In this document: one piece after another, positions 54,160 through 64,000 of the stretch
Layout of the letters: every line of letters starts with the position of its first letter
How positions within the stretch are numbered: position 1 is the first letter of the stretch
NCBI RefSeq assembly: GCF_022921075.1
Contig: NZ_CP095050.1
Coordinates: 3,348,001-3,412,000, forward strand
Direction of reading: 5' to 3'
Length of the DNA stretch: 64,000 bases
Origin: Hymenobacter sp. 5317J-9
GTDB taxonomy: Bacteria > Bacteroidota > Bacteroidia > Cytophagales > Hymenobacteraceae
Translations under genes and position numbers: made by a program
The notes under the pieces: generated by a model
The model's input: the letters and a program-made list of their open reading frames with translations, nothing else
The model's database searches: none
What the model was told of the DNA's origin: nothing

Positions 54160-57100
54160 CTACGGCCTGCTCCCCGTGAGCTCCAGCAGCAGCTGGCAGA
54201 GGGCGGCTTCTTCGTAGGGCTTGGTGAGGCAGGCGTTCATGCCGGCGGCTAGGTAGGCGGCGCGGTCGGCCTCGAAGGCATTGGCGGTGAGGGCGATGAT
54301 GGGCACGTTGGCGCGGGCCGGGTCGGGGTGGCGGCGCAGGGCCTGGGTCACCTGCACCCCGCTCAGGCCGGGCATGCGGATGTCGAGCAGGGCCACGTCG
54401 AAGGAATATTTCAGCAGTTGGGCCAGCGCGTCGAGACCGTTGCCCACGGCCTGCACCTGCACGCCCCAGTGCTCCAGCACGGCCACGGCAATGCGCTGGT
54501 TCACGGGGTTGTCTTCGGCCAGCAGCACGCGCAGGCCGCGCAGGCCTTCGTAGGATGCCTCGGCGGGCGCGGGCGTTTGCAGGGCCGGGCCCTCGGTGGC
54601 GCGGGGCAGCACCAGCTGGAAGGAAAACGTGGTGCCCAGCCCGGGCTCGCTGTAGAGCTGCAGGCTGCCGCCCATCTGCTCCACCAGCTGCCGGCTGATG
54701 GCCAGCCCCAAGCCGGTGCCGCCGAAGCGCAGGCTGGTTTCGGCGCTGGCCTGGGCGAAGGCCTCAAAAATGTGGGCCTGCTGGTCGGGGGCGATGCCGA
54801 TGCCCGTGTCCTGCACCCAGAACCTGAGCAGCAGCTCCTGCGCGGTTTCGTGCAGCACCCGCGCGCCCAGCTGCACGCTGCCGCGCTCCGTGAACTTGAT
54901 GGCGTTGGAGAGCAGGTTGAGCAGCACCTGGTGCAGGCGGTAGGCGTCGCCCAGCACGCGGGGGCCCGTGGGGGCCGGCAGTTCAATTTCGAGGTGCAGG
55001 CTTTTTTCGGCCGCCAGGGCGGCCACGGTTTGCCCGGCGCCCTGCAGGGCCACGGCCAGGTCGAAGGAGGCGTGGTTGAGCTCCAGGTGATGGGTGGTGA
55101 TTTTGGCCATGTCGAGCACGTCGTTCAGCAGGGCCAGCAGGTGCCGGCCGGCGTGCTGCATGGTGTTGAGGTACTCGCGCTGCGGGTCGGTGAGCGGGGT
55201 TTTCTGCAGCAGCGCGGCCATGCCCAGCACCCCGTTGAGGGGCGTGCGGATTTCGTGGCTCATGCGGGCCAGAAAGGCTTCTTTGGCCAGGGCGTTTTCT
55301 TCGGCTTCGCGCTTGGCTTGCTGCAGCGCCTGCTCGGCCTGCACGGCCGGGGTCACGTCGTAGCCCGAGGCCACCACGTAGGGCGGCGCGCCGGCTTCCA
55401 GCACGGGGTAGGAGTAGCAATGCACGTGGCGGCGCTCGCCGGCCCGGGTGAGCACCACCAGGGTCTGCTCCTGGGTTTGCAGGGTCATGTCGCCATCGAA
55501 ATAAGCCTGCAGCGCGGCGCGGCTTTCGGGGAGCACAATGTCGTGCAGATAGCTGCCCACCAGCTCATTGGCGGGCCGGCCCAGCAGCCGCTCAACGGCG
55601 GGATTTACGGAGAGCAGCTTGCCGTGCAGGTCGTGGGTGCAGATGAGGGCCTGCGAGTAGAATACCAGGTCGTGGTACTGTTTCTCGCGGCGCTCCAACT
55701 CCTGGCGGGCCCGTTTCACGGCCGTGACGTCGGTGCCCACGCTGAGCACGCCGAGCTGGCCGTCGGGGCGCTGCATGGGGCGTTTTTCCACTTCATAAAA
55801 GCGGGTTTCGCCGCTAGTGAGCGTGAAAGGCAGCTCCCGGGCCTGGGGCCGCTGGGTGGCGCGCACCAGGGCGGTGAGCCCGTGCAGCTGGCGCACTTCT
55901 TCGGCCGTTACGGGGTCGCTGTCGGGGTTTTGCTGGTGCTGCGCTTGGGCCGACAGGCTCCGGAAGGCCTCGTTGGTAAACGACACGCTGCCGTCGGGGT
56001 CGCTCATGTAGATGACGTTGGGCAGGGCATCGAGAATCTGGCGCACGAAAGTTTCCTGGGCCCGCAGCATGGCCTGCACGTTCTGTTGCAGCTTTTCGGC
56101 GGTGTAGCGGGCAGTGATGTCGATGCCCGCCCCCACCACAATGCGCAACGTGCCGTCGGGCTCGAACACGGGCCGCAGGTGGCGCAGCATGAGCTGGGGC
56201 CGCTGCTTGTGGTCGGTGCGCATTTCTTCCCAGGTCACGTCGGCGCGGGTGCGCACGGCCAGGTTGAAGTACTGCTCCCGCTGCTGGCGAATCCCGTCGG
56301 GCTGCTGCTTGCGGCGCAGGGCAAAGTATTCCTCGTTGGTCAGGCCAATGATTTGCCGGCGCACGGCAGGGTCCGAAATCGACGCCGGATTCACGAACAG
56401 AAACCGGTGCTCGGCGTCGAACACGGCCACGTCGACGGGCAGCAGGTTGAGAATGGACTCGTAGAACGTTTGTTGCCGCAGGAGCATTTCCGCGGCCAGC
56501 GTGCGCTCCGTGATGTCGACGCCGGAGCTGATGACGCGGAGCGAGCCGTCGGGGAGGCGCACTGGCCGGTAGCGCAGCAGCACGTGCACGGGCCCGTCGG
56601 GGCCAGAGCGGGTTTCTTCCCAGGCCTGCTCCTGCTGCGTGCGCAGGGCTTCGGCAAAGGCCGCGGCGCGGCGCTGGCTGATGGCCGCCGGCCGCTGCCG
56701 CTGGGCGCAGGCCTCGGCGCTGGTGCGGCCCAGCATCCAGGCGCGGGTGGCGGGGTCGGGCTCCACGGCGGGGTTCACGAACAGGTAGCGGTGCGCGTCG
56801 TCGAACACGGCCACGGCCGACGGCACTTGCTCGAGCACGCCCTCGTAGAAAGCCGACTGGGCGAGGAGCCGCTGCTCGGCCAGGTGGCGCTCGGTCACGT
56901 CGCGGTAGCATATCAGCCGCCCGGCCCCCAGCGGGTCCAGCACCAGGTAGTCCAGCTCCAGCACGCGGCCGTCGGCCAGCACAAAAGGCTCCTGCAGCAC
57001 CGTCTGCCCGGCCGCGTGCAGCGCCCACGCCCGCCGGGTGAATGCCTCGGGGTCTTCAAAAGCCGCTTCAATGCGCACGGCGGCGGGCGGAATGGCCGGG

Positions 57101-57402
57101 CCACCCTCGGCCGGTCCGGCCACCGGCGGCAGCCCAAACAGGTCCCAGAAGTGCTGGCTCACAAACTGAATCTGCCCCTCGGAATCAACCTGCATCAGGC
57201 CCAGACGCAGGTTTTGCACCAGGGCCATGAGCTGGGCGTGCTCGCGCCGGGCCCGCACCACTGAGCCGGCCAGTTGCTGCTCCAGGGCAGCCACGCGGGC
57301 CTGCGCTTCGGCCAGCGCGGCCTCGGCCTGCTCACGGCCGGCGCGCTCTTGCTCCACGCGGGCGGCCCACTCGGCGGCATCGGCAGAAGGGGATGTTTTC
57401 AT
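54160..57402 (-). CDS. Multi-PAS hybrid sensor histidine kinase
   Basis: From the ATG at 57402 this is a 1,080-residue soluble hybrid kinase with no membrane segment. Order: a coiled coil (about 12-60, [21 protein letters not shown]), five PAS domains (about 60-700; two near-identical units with the [16 protein letters not shown] and [16 protein letters not shown] repeats), HisKA with [11 protein letters not shown], HATPase ([27 protein letters not shown]) and a C-terminal receiver ([10 protein letters not shown], phospho-acceptor in [10 protein letters not shown]). A longer frame to 57501 includes a promoter-like box and is rejected. A typical phosphorelay kinase; input and partner unknown. 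It lies between the sigma-54 regulator and its likely kinase. Confidence 0.92.
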   Translation of the reverse strand: MKTSPSADAAEWAARVEQERAGREQAEAALAEAQARVAALEQQLAGSVVRARREHAQLMALVQNLRLGLMQVDSEGQIQFVSQHFWDLFGLPPVAGPAEGGPAIPPAAVRIEAAFEDPEAFTRRAWALHAAGQTVLQEPFVLADGRVLELDYLVLDPLGAGRLICYRDVTERHLAEQRLLAQSAFYEGVLEQVPSAVAVFDDAHRYLFVNPAVEPDPATRAWMLGRTSAEACAQRQRPAAISQRRAAAFAEALRTQQEQAWEETRSGPDGPVHVLLRYRPVRLPDGSLRVISSGVDITERTLAAEMLLRQQTFYESILNLLPVDVAVFDAEHRFLFVNPASISDPAVRRQIIGLTNEEYFALRRKQQPDGIRQQREQYFNLAVRTRADVTWEEMRTDHKQRPQLMLRHLRPVFEPDGTLRIVVGAGIDITARYTAEKLQQNVQAMLRAQETFVRQILDALPNVIYMSDPDGSVSFTNEAFRSLSAQAQHQQNPDSDPVTAEEVRQLHGLTALVRATQRPQARELPFTLTSGETRFYEVEKRPMQRPDGQLGVLSVGTDVTAVKRARQELERREKQYHDLVFYSQALICTHDLHGKLLSVNPAVERLLGRPANELVGSYLHDIVLPESRAALQAYFDGDMTLQTQEQTLVVLTRAGERRHVHCYSYPVLEAGAPPYVVASGYDVTPAVQAEQALQQAKREAEENALAKEAFLARMSHEIRTPLNGVLGMAALLQKTPLTDPQREYLNTMQHAGRHLLALLNDVLDMAKITTHHLELNHASFDLAVALQGAGQTVAALAAEKSLHLEIELPAPTGPRVLGDAYRLHQVLLNLLSNAIKFTERGSVQLGARVLHETAQELLLRFWVQDTGIGIAPDQQAHIFEAFAQASAETSLRFGGTGLGLAISRQLVEQMGGSLQLYSEPGLGTTFSFQLVLPRATEGPALQTPAPAEASYEGLRGLRVLLAEDNPVNQRIAVAVLEHWGVQVQAVGNGLDALAQLLKYSFDVALLDIRMPGLSGVQVTQALRRHPDPARANVPIIALTANAFEADRAAYLAAGMNACLTKPYEEAALCQLLLELTGSRP

Positions 57403-57699
57403 GGCCAGAACGTGGAATACGCCGCGCGCCGCGCCGGCAGCGCCCGAAACGGGCAGCTCCCGCCAGGCGCCAACGGCGGAACCGGCCCGGCAGCCCAACA
57501 AAGGTCGAACCCCGAACAGAGATAGCCAACTGTAATATTCTTAGCTCTCATGCTATTAATCGATTATGGGCCATCTACCCGCACGGCTGCTTGGGCCCAT
57601 GCGGGCGTGTGCCGCGGCGCGGGCACGCAGGCCCTAGCTTCGCGCCCGGGTTGGCCGCCGCAGGATTGCGCGTTTTTTCCGGTTCCAGCTGCTTGTTTC
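57403..57699. other. Divergent spacer between the two kinases
   Basis: 297 bases. The half near 57500 holds the box for the hybrid kinase; an AT-rich patch at 57530-57565 probably carries the promoter of the plus-strand kinase. An in-frame ATG at 57550 would extend that kinase by 50 residues without a signal or family match, so it is treated as leader. Confidence 0.45.
57499..57506 (-). promoter_or_regulatory. Candidate -7 box for the hybrid kinase
   Basis: Minus strand reads gACCTTTG (one base off TAnnTTTG), with TTG 20 bases upstream (57527-57529), about 95 bases before the ATG at 57402. It lies inside the longer possible reading frame, supporting the shorter start. Confidence 0.3.
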
Positions 57700-59154
57700 A
57701 TGTCCCTCAAACTTAAAATCCGCCTTAGTGTCTTCCTGTTGCTGCTGCTGCTGCTGGGGCTGGGCGGCTACGCCTTTCTCACCATCAGCTACCTCGAGCA
57801 CGGGGCCCACGGCATTGAGCAGGCCGATTTCAACCTGGCCCGCTCCACGGTGCTGGCTTTTCTGCTGGCCGGCACGGCCGTGGGCATCACCATGATGGTG
57901 CGGCTGCCCCGCATTGTGGTGCGCCCGCTGCGGCGCCTCACCTCCGACGTGGAGCGCGTGGCTGGCCCCGGCCCCGCTACCCGCGTGGGCGTGGGCCGGC
58001 GCGACGAAGTGGGTTCCGTGGCCACCGCCGTGAACCGCGTGCTGAGCCAGGCCCAGAACGAGCGCCGCGCCACTCTGGCCGAGCTTTTCACGGAGCGCAA
58101 CCGCATGGACAGCCTGGTACGCAGCCTGGATGAAGGCCTGCTGCTGCTCGACGAGCACCGCACCATCATCCTGGCCAACCCCGTGGCCTGCGACCTACTA
58201 GGCCTGCGCGAAGCCGAGCTGGAAGGAAAATCGGCCGACCAGCTGGCCGAAACCAACGAGCTGCTGCGCGAGCTGCTGGCCCCGCTGGCCGCCCACAACC
58301 TGGCCGGCGACGCCGAGCCCGACCCCGTGTTCACCTTCCCGCACAAGGGCGAGTCGCCGCACTATCAGCTCAGTATCAGCCCCATCGAAATGACCGACAG
58401 CACCACGGGCAAGCCAGTGCCCGGCGGCCACATTTTCTGCCTGCGCAACGTGTCCGACTTCAAGAAGCTCGACGAAGTGAAATCCGGCTTTCTGGCCACC
58501 ATTTCGCACGAGCTCAAAACGCCGCTGGCCAGCATCAAGCTCAGCCTCATGCTGCTGCAAAACGAGCGCACCGACGCCACCGAGCGCCAGCGCCTGGCCA
58601 CCGGCATTGGCGAGGAAACCCAGCGCCTGCTCAACATGGTGGGCCAGCTCATCGACGTGGCCCGCCTCGACGCCGGCGCGGGCATCAAGCTCGACGTGCA
58701 GCGCATGCGCCTGGCCGACGTCATCGGCTACGCCACCCAAACCGTGCACCCGCAACTCACCGACAAGCAGCTGCGGCTCGAGGTGCAGGTGGCCGACGCG
58801 CTGCCCGAGGTGCAGGGCGACGTGGAAAAAACCACCTGGGTGCTCATCAACCTGCTGTCCAACGCCATTCGGTATTCGCCCGCCGCGGCGCCGCTGGTGG
58901 TGCGCGTGATGCCCTGGGGCGAAATGGTGCGCGTGAGCGTGGAAGACTGCGGCCCCGGCATTCCGGCCGAGTACCACAAGCGCATTTTTCAGCGGTTTGC
59001 GGGCGTGCCGGGGCGCACCGCCACGGGCAGCAGTTCGGGGCTGGGGCTGAGTATATCCCGGGAGTTTATTAATGCGCAGGGCGGCGCGCTGTGGGTTGAA
59101 AGCCAGCCGAATAAAGGCAGTCGCTTTTTATTTACCCTACCTGCCACGGCTTAA
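57700..59154 (+). CDS. HAMP-PAS sensor histidine kinase
   Basis: From the ATG at 57700 (484 residues). The first membrane segment (about 7-28, LSVFLLLLLLLGLGGYAFL) is followed by only ~20 periplasmic residues and a second membrane segment (about 48-66, TVLAFLLAGTAVGITMM), so there is no real extracellular sensor. A HAMP domain (RIVVRPLRRLTSDVERV), a cytoplasmic PAS domain (about 135-250, DEGLLLLDEHRTIILANPVACDLLG), HisKA with ISHELKTPLASIKL, and HATPase (LLSNAIRYSP, GLGLSISREFI) follow. No receiver is attached. The sigma-54 regulator at 52780 is the likely partner. The short loop suggests either membrane or cytoplasmic sensing, or loss of a periplasmic domain. Confidence 0.92.
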   Translation: MSLKLKIRLSVFLLLLLLLGLGGYAFLTISYLEHGAHGIEQADFNLARSTVLAFLLAGTAVGITMMVRLPRIVVRPLRRLTSDVERVAGPGPATRVGVGRRDEVGSVATAVNRVLSQAQNERRATLAELFTERNRMDSLVRSLDEGLLLLDEHRTIILANPVACDLLGLREAELEGKSADQLAETNELLRELLAPLAAHNLAGDAEPDPVFTFPHKGESPHYQLSISPIEMTDSTTGKPVPGGHIFCLRNVSDFKKLDEVKSGFLATISHELKTPLASIKLSLMLLQNERTDATERQRLATGIGEETQRLLNMVGQLIDVARLDAGAGIKLDVQRMRLADVIGYATQTVHPQLTDKQLRLEVQVADALPEVQGDVEKTTWVLINLLSNAIRYSPAAAPLVVRVMPWGEMVRVSVEDCGPGIPAEYHKRIFQRFAGVPGRTATGSSSGLGLSISREFINAQGGALWVESQPNKGSRFLFTLPATA

Positions 59155-59471
59155 AGACGCACAAAAAAAGTCATAAGCAGCGGCAGGCTGGCACAAGAAA
59201 GTCCTGGGTTAGGGGGGGGTGCCGGGGTTGCAAACTAGGTGGGCGTGGGCGTGGCGGCCGGTGCGCTGCAATGAAGCCGTTAAGCTAGAGGATTCCGGTG
59301 AAAGGGCCAAACGCGCTGGGGGAGCCAGAAGCAAACGGCCGGGACGAAATTTGTTGCTTCTTCGCGGACTAAAACGCCTTCGCAGCGCCGGTTTTCCCGT
59401 ATTTGGGCTACTTTGGCCGAACTGTGCGCGGCCAGCCCACCGGCAACACCACAACTGCAAATTCGGCTCTT
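59155..59471. other. Intergenic stretch before the AsmA-like gene
   Basis: 317 bases with no gene. Near the end, ctactttgg (59408-59416) is a loose -7-like match about 60 bases before the ATG at 59472. A G run (59213-59220) is present; no hairpin or repeat family was recognised. Confidence 0.45.
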
Positions 59472-62400
59472 ATGAAATCATTTCCCTTTCGGCGCGTGGT
59501 GGCGGCAGTGCTTCTGCTGGGCGTGCTGGGGGGAGTGGCGGCCGTGTGGCTGCTGGGCAGCGAGTACGGCCGCAGGCTGGTGGCCCAAAAAGTACGCCGG
59601 GCCCTCACGCACAATTCGGAACTGGTGCTGGAGCCGTTCAGGGTGGAGCTGTCGCCGTGGCGCGATTTTCCGCACCTCACGGCTTCCATTCAGCACATTG
59701 CCCTCACCGATACTTCCTACGGCCGCCGCATGCCCGTGCTGCGCATTGCCCGCGCCGACCTGCGCGTGGAGCTGCTGCGCCTGCTGCGCGGGCAACTGCA
59801 GGTGAAGCGCCTGGCCGTGACCGACGTGGACTTCCGGGAGCGGGTCGACTCGCTGGGCCGGTCCTGGGGGCTGCGCGGCAAGCGGCGCCGCGGCACCGGC
59901 AGGCCCCCGCTGGTGAACCTGCAGCTGGACGAACTGCTGGTGTCGAATTTCCGCTTCAGCGCCCAAAATGGTTACCTGCGCACGGCCTTTGGCGCCCAGG
60001 TCGATGCGGCCCACCTGTCGGCCCGGCTGCAGGGCGGTGTGCTGCACGTGGCCGGCACCCTCGACGGGCAGCTGAGCTACCTGCGCACCCGGGCCGGCAC
60101 CTTGTTTGAGCGCGAGCCGGTGCACGCCGCCGTGCACTACCGCTACGCCTTCGCCAACCGCCAGGGCCTGCTCTACCGCACCCGCGCCACCCTCAACGGC
60201 GACACCATTCGGGTGAGCGGCACCCACACCGTGGCCCCCGACCACCCCGAAGGTGCCCTCCTGAACCTGCGCTTCGTGGGCAACCAGCCCCTCACCGATG
60301 TGCTGCACGCGGCCCTGCCCCCGCGCCTGGAGCCCTACCTGGCCGGCGCCACCAGCCCCAGCAAGGCCCACATCCACTACACCATCTCGGGGCTGAGCGG
60401 GCCCAAAGTGACGCCGCACAACGTACTGACCTTCGGCCTGCGGGCGGCAAGCCTGAAATGGCCCGGCGAGGGGCGCCACATCACCCGCTGGGACCTGGCC
60501 GGCACCCTCGACAACGGCCCTCGCCACAACGTGCGCTCCCAGGTGCTCACCCTGAAGCGCTGCCGGATTTACTCCCGCGCCGGCCGCCTCGACGTGGCCA
60601 TGACCTTGCGCGATTTCAAGCGGCCGTTTGTGAACGGGCGTTTCCGGGGCCGCACCGAGCTGCCGGAACTGGCCGCGGTGGTGTCGCCGGGCCGCTGGCA
60701 GGCCCGCGCCGGTGTGGCCGACCTCGACGTGCAGGTGCGCGGCCTGCTGCCCCCGCCGCCCGGCCGCCCCGAGCAAGGACCGCGCAAAAACATGTCGCTG
60801 CGTGGCACCGTGACTCTCTCCCAGGCTTCTTTTTTGCTGCCGGTGCGGGGCGCCGACCTCTCGGGCTTCGACGTGAAAGTGGGCCTGCGCGACAGCCTGT
60901 GGCAGCTTTCCAACGCCACGGGCGTGCTCAATGGCATGCGTTTTCGGGCCTCGGCCACCACCGTGTACCTGCTCGATTACCTCACCGGACAGCACCCCAC
61001 GGCCAGCATCAAGGGTTCGTTTGCGGTGGATGAGCTGCGCGTGGCCAGCCTGCGCACGCTGCTGCGGCCGGTGCCGCGGGCGGCGGGGCCGGCCTTTGCG
61101 CCCACCAGCCAGCCCAAGCCGCGCCGCGCACCGCGCAACCGCGCCCAGCTGGCCGCCACGCTGGGCAGCCAGCTGATTCCGCCGGGCCTGCTGCTGGACG
61201 CCAGCCTGCGCTGCCAGCGCCTGCTGCTGGCTTCCGACACCCTCTACGACCTGGCCGTGACCGTGCGCCACGACGGCCAGCAGGTGCAGCTGCAGCACTT
61301 AGCCGGCCGGGTGTGGGGCGGCGAGGTGCGCGGCAACGTGCACTGGCCCACCGACCCCGACAACCGCGTGGCGCCCGTGGAATACGAGCTGGGCGTGCAC
61401 TTCGCCACTCTGAATTACCGGCAGTTTGTGGAACGCTTCACCCGGCCGGAGCCGCCCGCGGCCACCCGCGCCGGCCGCCCGGGCAAAGCCGCGGGCGCGG
61501 CCGTGCCGGCCCTGCGCGACCTGCTGCTGGCCGCCAACGGCCGCCTTACCCTCGACATCGACCACGTGCAGCTGCCCGAAGAGGAAAGCCTGGGCAGCGT
61601 GAACCTGAAGCTGGAAAAAACGGGCTCGCTGCTGCGCCTGCCCTACCTGCGCTTCCGCACGCCCGAGGGCGGCCGGGGCGAGGCCACTGCCACGGCGCAG
61701 GTGGAAAACCTGCGCCTGCTGGCCGCCGACGCCGACCTGACCCTGCGCTACGCCACCCTCGACGTGACGCGTTTGCTGGGGCTTATTGCCAACCTCACCA
61801 CTCCGGCCGACACCGTGTTTACGGCCCAAACCCTGGCGCGGGCCGAGCGCCGGGCCGAGCGCCGCGCCCAGCGAGCCGAATCGAAGGTGAACCGCTCGCT
61901 GCTCTCGAACGGGGTGCTGAGCGCAGTGCTGCACGTGGAAGCCGACCGGGTGAACTACGCCGCCATCAGCGGGGGGAAATTCCGGCTCTTGGCCCACCTG
62001 CTTGAAGGCCAGGCCCGGCTGGACGAATGCTCGGTGGAGGCGCTGGACGGCCGCATCAGCCTGAGCGGCTCGATGCGCAGCACCGCCAACCGCGCCCACC
62101 ACCCCACGCAGCTGCAAATGCGCCTACAGGACGTGGCCCTGCCGGCCCTTTTCTCCACCATCACAAGCATGGGCCTCAATGTGTTGGGCGGCGACAATGT
62201 GCGGGGCAGCCTGCGGGGCGTGGCCGACATCCGCACCGACCTGAACGCGCGGTTTCTGCCCAACCTCTCCAGCACCGACGGCTACCTCAAAACCGACATC
62301 AAAGGCCTGGAGCTGCTGAACGTGGAGGTGCTGATGGAGGCGCTGAAATTCATGAAGGCTGAGCGCACCGGCCATCTGTTCTTCGAGCCCGTGAGCAGCG

Positions 62401-62773
62401 AGTTTTTGCTGACCCAGGGCCAGCTCATCATTCCGGGCCTGCGGCTGAACAGCAACCTGAGCAACCTCGAAATCAGCGGGCACTACGGGCTGGAGGGCGC
62501 CACCAACCTGTTTATCGGCCTGAAACCGCTGCAGGCGCTGTTTGGCAACAACGACAAGCGGGTGGAGCGCATTCAGAACGGGGAGCCGGGCAGCCAGACC
62601 AACAACGGCAAGCTCACCTACGTGAACCTGCGCCGCACCGCCCCAAAGAGAAATACAAAGTCCGCCTGTTTCAGCGCGACGAGCAGCGCGAGGCCATGGC
62701 CCGCCTACGCCAGCAGTACCGCGACTACCTCATCAGCCAGCGCCTCGATACCACGGTGCGGCTGCTGCGCTGA
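59472..62773 (+). CDS. AsmA-like envelope protein, frame broken by one missing base
   Basis: An open frame starts at ATG 59472 with an N-terminal membrane anchor (about 8-28, VVAAVLLLGVLGGVAAVWLL) and the AsmA/DUF748-type pattern (VQKV-like LVAQKVRRALTHNSELVLEPF, LRIARADLRVELLRLLRGQLQVKRLAVTDVDF), continues as long beta-rich repeats for over 1,000 residues, and has the C-terminal family part (DGYLKTDIKGLELLNVEVLMEALKF; LEISGHYGLEG). At 62640-62648 the frame is lost. Restoring one base in the CCCC run gives EKYKVRLFQRDEQREAMARL ... TVRLLR and a stop at 62771-62773. The interval is 3,302 bases, one short of a multiple of three, about 1,100 residues when repaired. Such proteins span the periplasm in lipid transport or outer-membrane upkeep. 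It may be a sequencing error or a true mutation. Confidence 0.75.
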
Positions 62774-62825
62774 CGTTCTTTTGCATCTCCAATCACCTTT
62801 TGCGACTTCGCCCCTCCCTTTCCTG

Positions 62826-64000
62826 ATGCTTCGCCCCTACTTCACTCTTGCCCTGCTGGCGGCCCTTTGCGCCGCCGCCCCGGCCGCTCACGCTCAAACC
62901 CGGGCGCAGGATTCCACCTTCGTGCGGCAGAACTACACCAAGCTCGACCGCCAGATTGTGATGCGCGACGGGGTGAAGCTCTACACCACCATCTACGTAC
63001 CCAAAGACGCGTCGGCGGCCATGCCCTACCCTTTTTTCCTGATGCGCACGCCCTACTCGGCCGGGCCGTATGGCGAAGACAAGTACCCGACGCGCGGCCC
63101 GGGCCCCAGCCGGGAGCTGTCGCGGGAGAAGTACATTTTTGTGCACCAGGACGTGCGCGGGCGCTACATGAGCGAGGGCCAGTTTGAGGAGATGACGCCG
63201 GCGCTGACCGCCGCCGCGGCTGCCAACCCCAAAGCCCACGACGAAAGCACCGACACCTACGACACCATTGAGTGGCTGCTTCAGCACGTGCCCGGCAACA
63301 ACGGCCGCGTGGGCATGTCGGGCATCAGCTACCCCGGCTTCTACGCCACGGCGGCGCTGCCCAACGCCCACCCGGCGCTCAAAGCCGTGTCGCCGCAAGC
63401 CCCGGTCACGGACGAGTTTATGGGCGACGACGCGCGGCACAAGGGCGCGTTTTTCCTGCTCGACAACTTCGATTTCACGAATTATTTCGACGTGCCGCGG
63501 CCCCAGCCCGTGGCCCGCTACGAGCAGCTGTTCGCCTTTGAGCCCAAGGATGCCTACAAGTTTTTCCTCGACCTCGGCCCCGTCAAAAACGCCAACGGCC
63601 CGCAGTATTTCAACAACCGGGCCCGCATCTGGAACGAGTACCAGCAGCACGAAACCTACGACGCCTACTGGCAGGCGCGCAACATCCGCACGGCCCTCAC
63701 GGGCGTGAAGCCGGCCGTGCTGGTGGTGGGCGGCTGGTTTGATGCCGAAGACCTGTTCGGCGCCCTGAATACTTACAAAGCCATTGAAAAGCAAAACCCC
63801 GGCGCCACCAACCGCCTCGTGATGGGCCCCTGGACCCACGGCGCCTGGGCCCGCCCTGACTGGAGCAAATTCGGCCCACTAAATTTCGGCTCGAACACCG
63901 CCCAAACCTATCGCGAGACGCTGGAAACGCCGTTTTTCAATTTTTATTTGAAAGACAAAGGCACCTTCAACCCGGCCGAGGCGACGGTGTTTAACACGGG
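62826..64000 (+). CDS. Secreted CocE/NonD-family hydrolase (alpha-amino acid ester hydrolase-like), 5' part
   Basis: An open frame from ATG 62826 runs off the window (about 391 codons seen). Signal peptide 1-23 (LALLAALCAAAPAAHAQ). The alpha/beta-hydrolase core has VMRDGVKLYTTIYVPKD, the oxyanion/Tyr region VHQDVRGRYMSEGQF, DESTDTYDTIEWL, the nucleophile Ser in GISYPGF, and later VVGGWFDAEDLFG and GPWTHGAW near the acid and His. These blocks match X-Pro dipeptidyl-peptidase S15/CocE proteins, most like alpha-amino acid ester hydrolases or glutaryl-acylase types; the natural substrate is not known. Because the gene before it lost its frame, the two read in one frame without a stop, yet this gene has its own ATG and signal. 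Confidence 0.88.
   Translation, partial: MLRPYFTLALLAALCAAAPAAHAQTRAQDSTFVRQNYTKLDRQIVMRDGVKLYTTIYVPKDASAAMPYPFFLMRTPYSAGPYGEDKYPTRGPGPSRELSREKYIFVHQDVRGRYMSEGQFEEMTPALTAAAAANPKAHDESTDTYDTIEWLLQHVPGNNGRVGMSGISYPGFYATAALPNAHPALKAVSPQAPVTDEFMGDDARHKGAFFLLDNFDFTNYFDVPRPQPVARYEQLFAFEPKDAYKFFLDLGPVKNANGPQYFNNRARIWNEYQQHETYDAYWQARNIRTALTGVKPAVLVVGGWFDAEDLFGALNTYKAIEKQNPGATNRLVMGPWTHGAWARPDWSKFGPLNFGSNTAQTYRETLETPFFNFYLKDKGTFNPAEATVFNT

Noticed and set aside
54328-57264. Open frame of about 978 codons opposite the hybrid kinase
   Set aside because: Antisense to PAS, HisKA, HATPase and receiver domains; no recognisable motif.
59478-62117. Long minus-strand frames opposite the AsmA-like gene
   Set aside because: The plus strand carries a coherent membrane-anchored protein with AsmA-like blocks; the minus frames are Gly/Gln/His-rich shadows.
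62793-63839. Minus-strand frame opposite the CocE/NonD-type hydrolase
   Set aside because: The plus strand has a signal peptide and catalytic motifs of a known family.
59472-64000. A real fusion of the AsmA-like protein with the hydrolase
   Set aside because: One added base gives a family-like C-terminus and stop, and the hydrolase has its own ATG and signal peptide.

Overview
The window looks like a chromosomal segment of a high-GC Bacteroidota species, most likely Hymenobacter or a close relative (family Hymenobacteraceae). This is inferred from the GC-rich coding bias, the adjacent SusC/SusD pair, Bacteroidota-type -7 boxes (TAnnTTTG), long secreted proteins with 'WGQ' signal-peptide ends, and several families of intergenic inverted repeats. 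No rRNA, tRNA, CRISPR array or insertion sequence was recognised.

Layout. (1) 1-7.15 kb: the 5' part of a large secreted repeat protein (-), a family-4 glycosyltransferase (-), a LytS/LytT-type two-component pair (-), and a secreted type I pullulanase (+). (2) 7.37-44.04 kb: twenty consecutive minus-strand genes forming a glucuronoarabinoxylan utilisation locus. In transcription order: uxuA, GH67, an SDR mannonate/fructuronate oxidoreductase, susC, susD, an acetyl-esterase-like protein, xylB, xylA, GH51, GH10, GH115, GH146/GH127, GH43, GH97, a double CE1 esterase, GH43, GH8, GH43, GH43 and GH3. SusC/SusD should import oligosaccharides. GH10 and GH8 cut the backbone, and the GH3 and some GH43 enzymes finish it to xylose. 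GH51, GH43 and GH146 remove arabinose, GH115 and GH67 remove (methyl)glucuronate, and the esterases remove ferulate and acetate. XylA/XylB and UxuA/SDR feed the sugars into central metabolism. (3) 44.0-45.5 kb: a divergent LacI-family regulator with an N-terminal IS1-type zinc ribbon. Its shared promoter region holds a perfect 34-bp palindrome, the likely operator.

(4) 45.85-51.54 kb (+): an unusual ABC-type cluster. It has a coiled-coil protein, a membrane-anchored PspA-like coiled-coil protein, a membrane-anchored solute-binding protein fused to an OmpA peptidoglycan-binding domain, a permease and an ATPase. (5) 51.69-52.77 kb: one AT-rich gene encoding a DUF3644/HEPN-like protein with an R-x4-H motif, set between the ABC genes and a sigma-54 response regulator. 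(6) 52.78-59.15 kb: an NtrC-family regulator (+), a multi-PAS hybrid kinase (-) and a HAMP-PAS histidine kinase (+). (7) 59.47-64.0 kb: an AsmA-like envelope protein whose frame is broken by one missing base near 62643, then the 5' part of a secreted CocE/NonD-type hydrolase that runs off the window.

Two further genes, the left-edge protein and the AsmA-like/hydrolase pair, are long open frames without a stop inside the window and were read directly from the sequence. Start codons were moved downstream in several genes where a signal peptide, promoter box or hairpin shows that the longest frame is not the real one.
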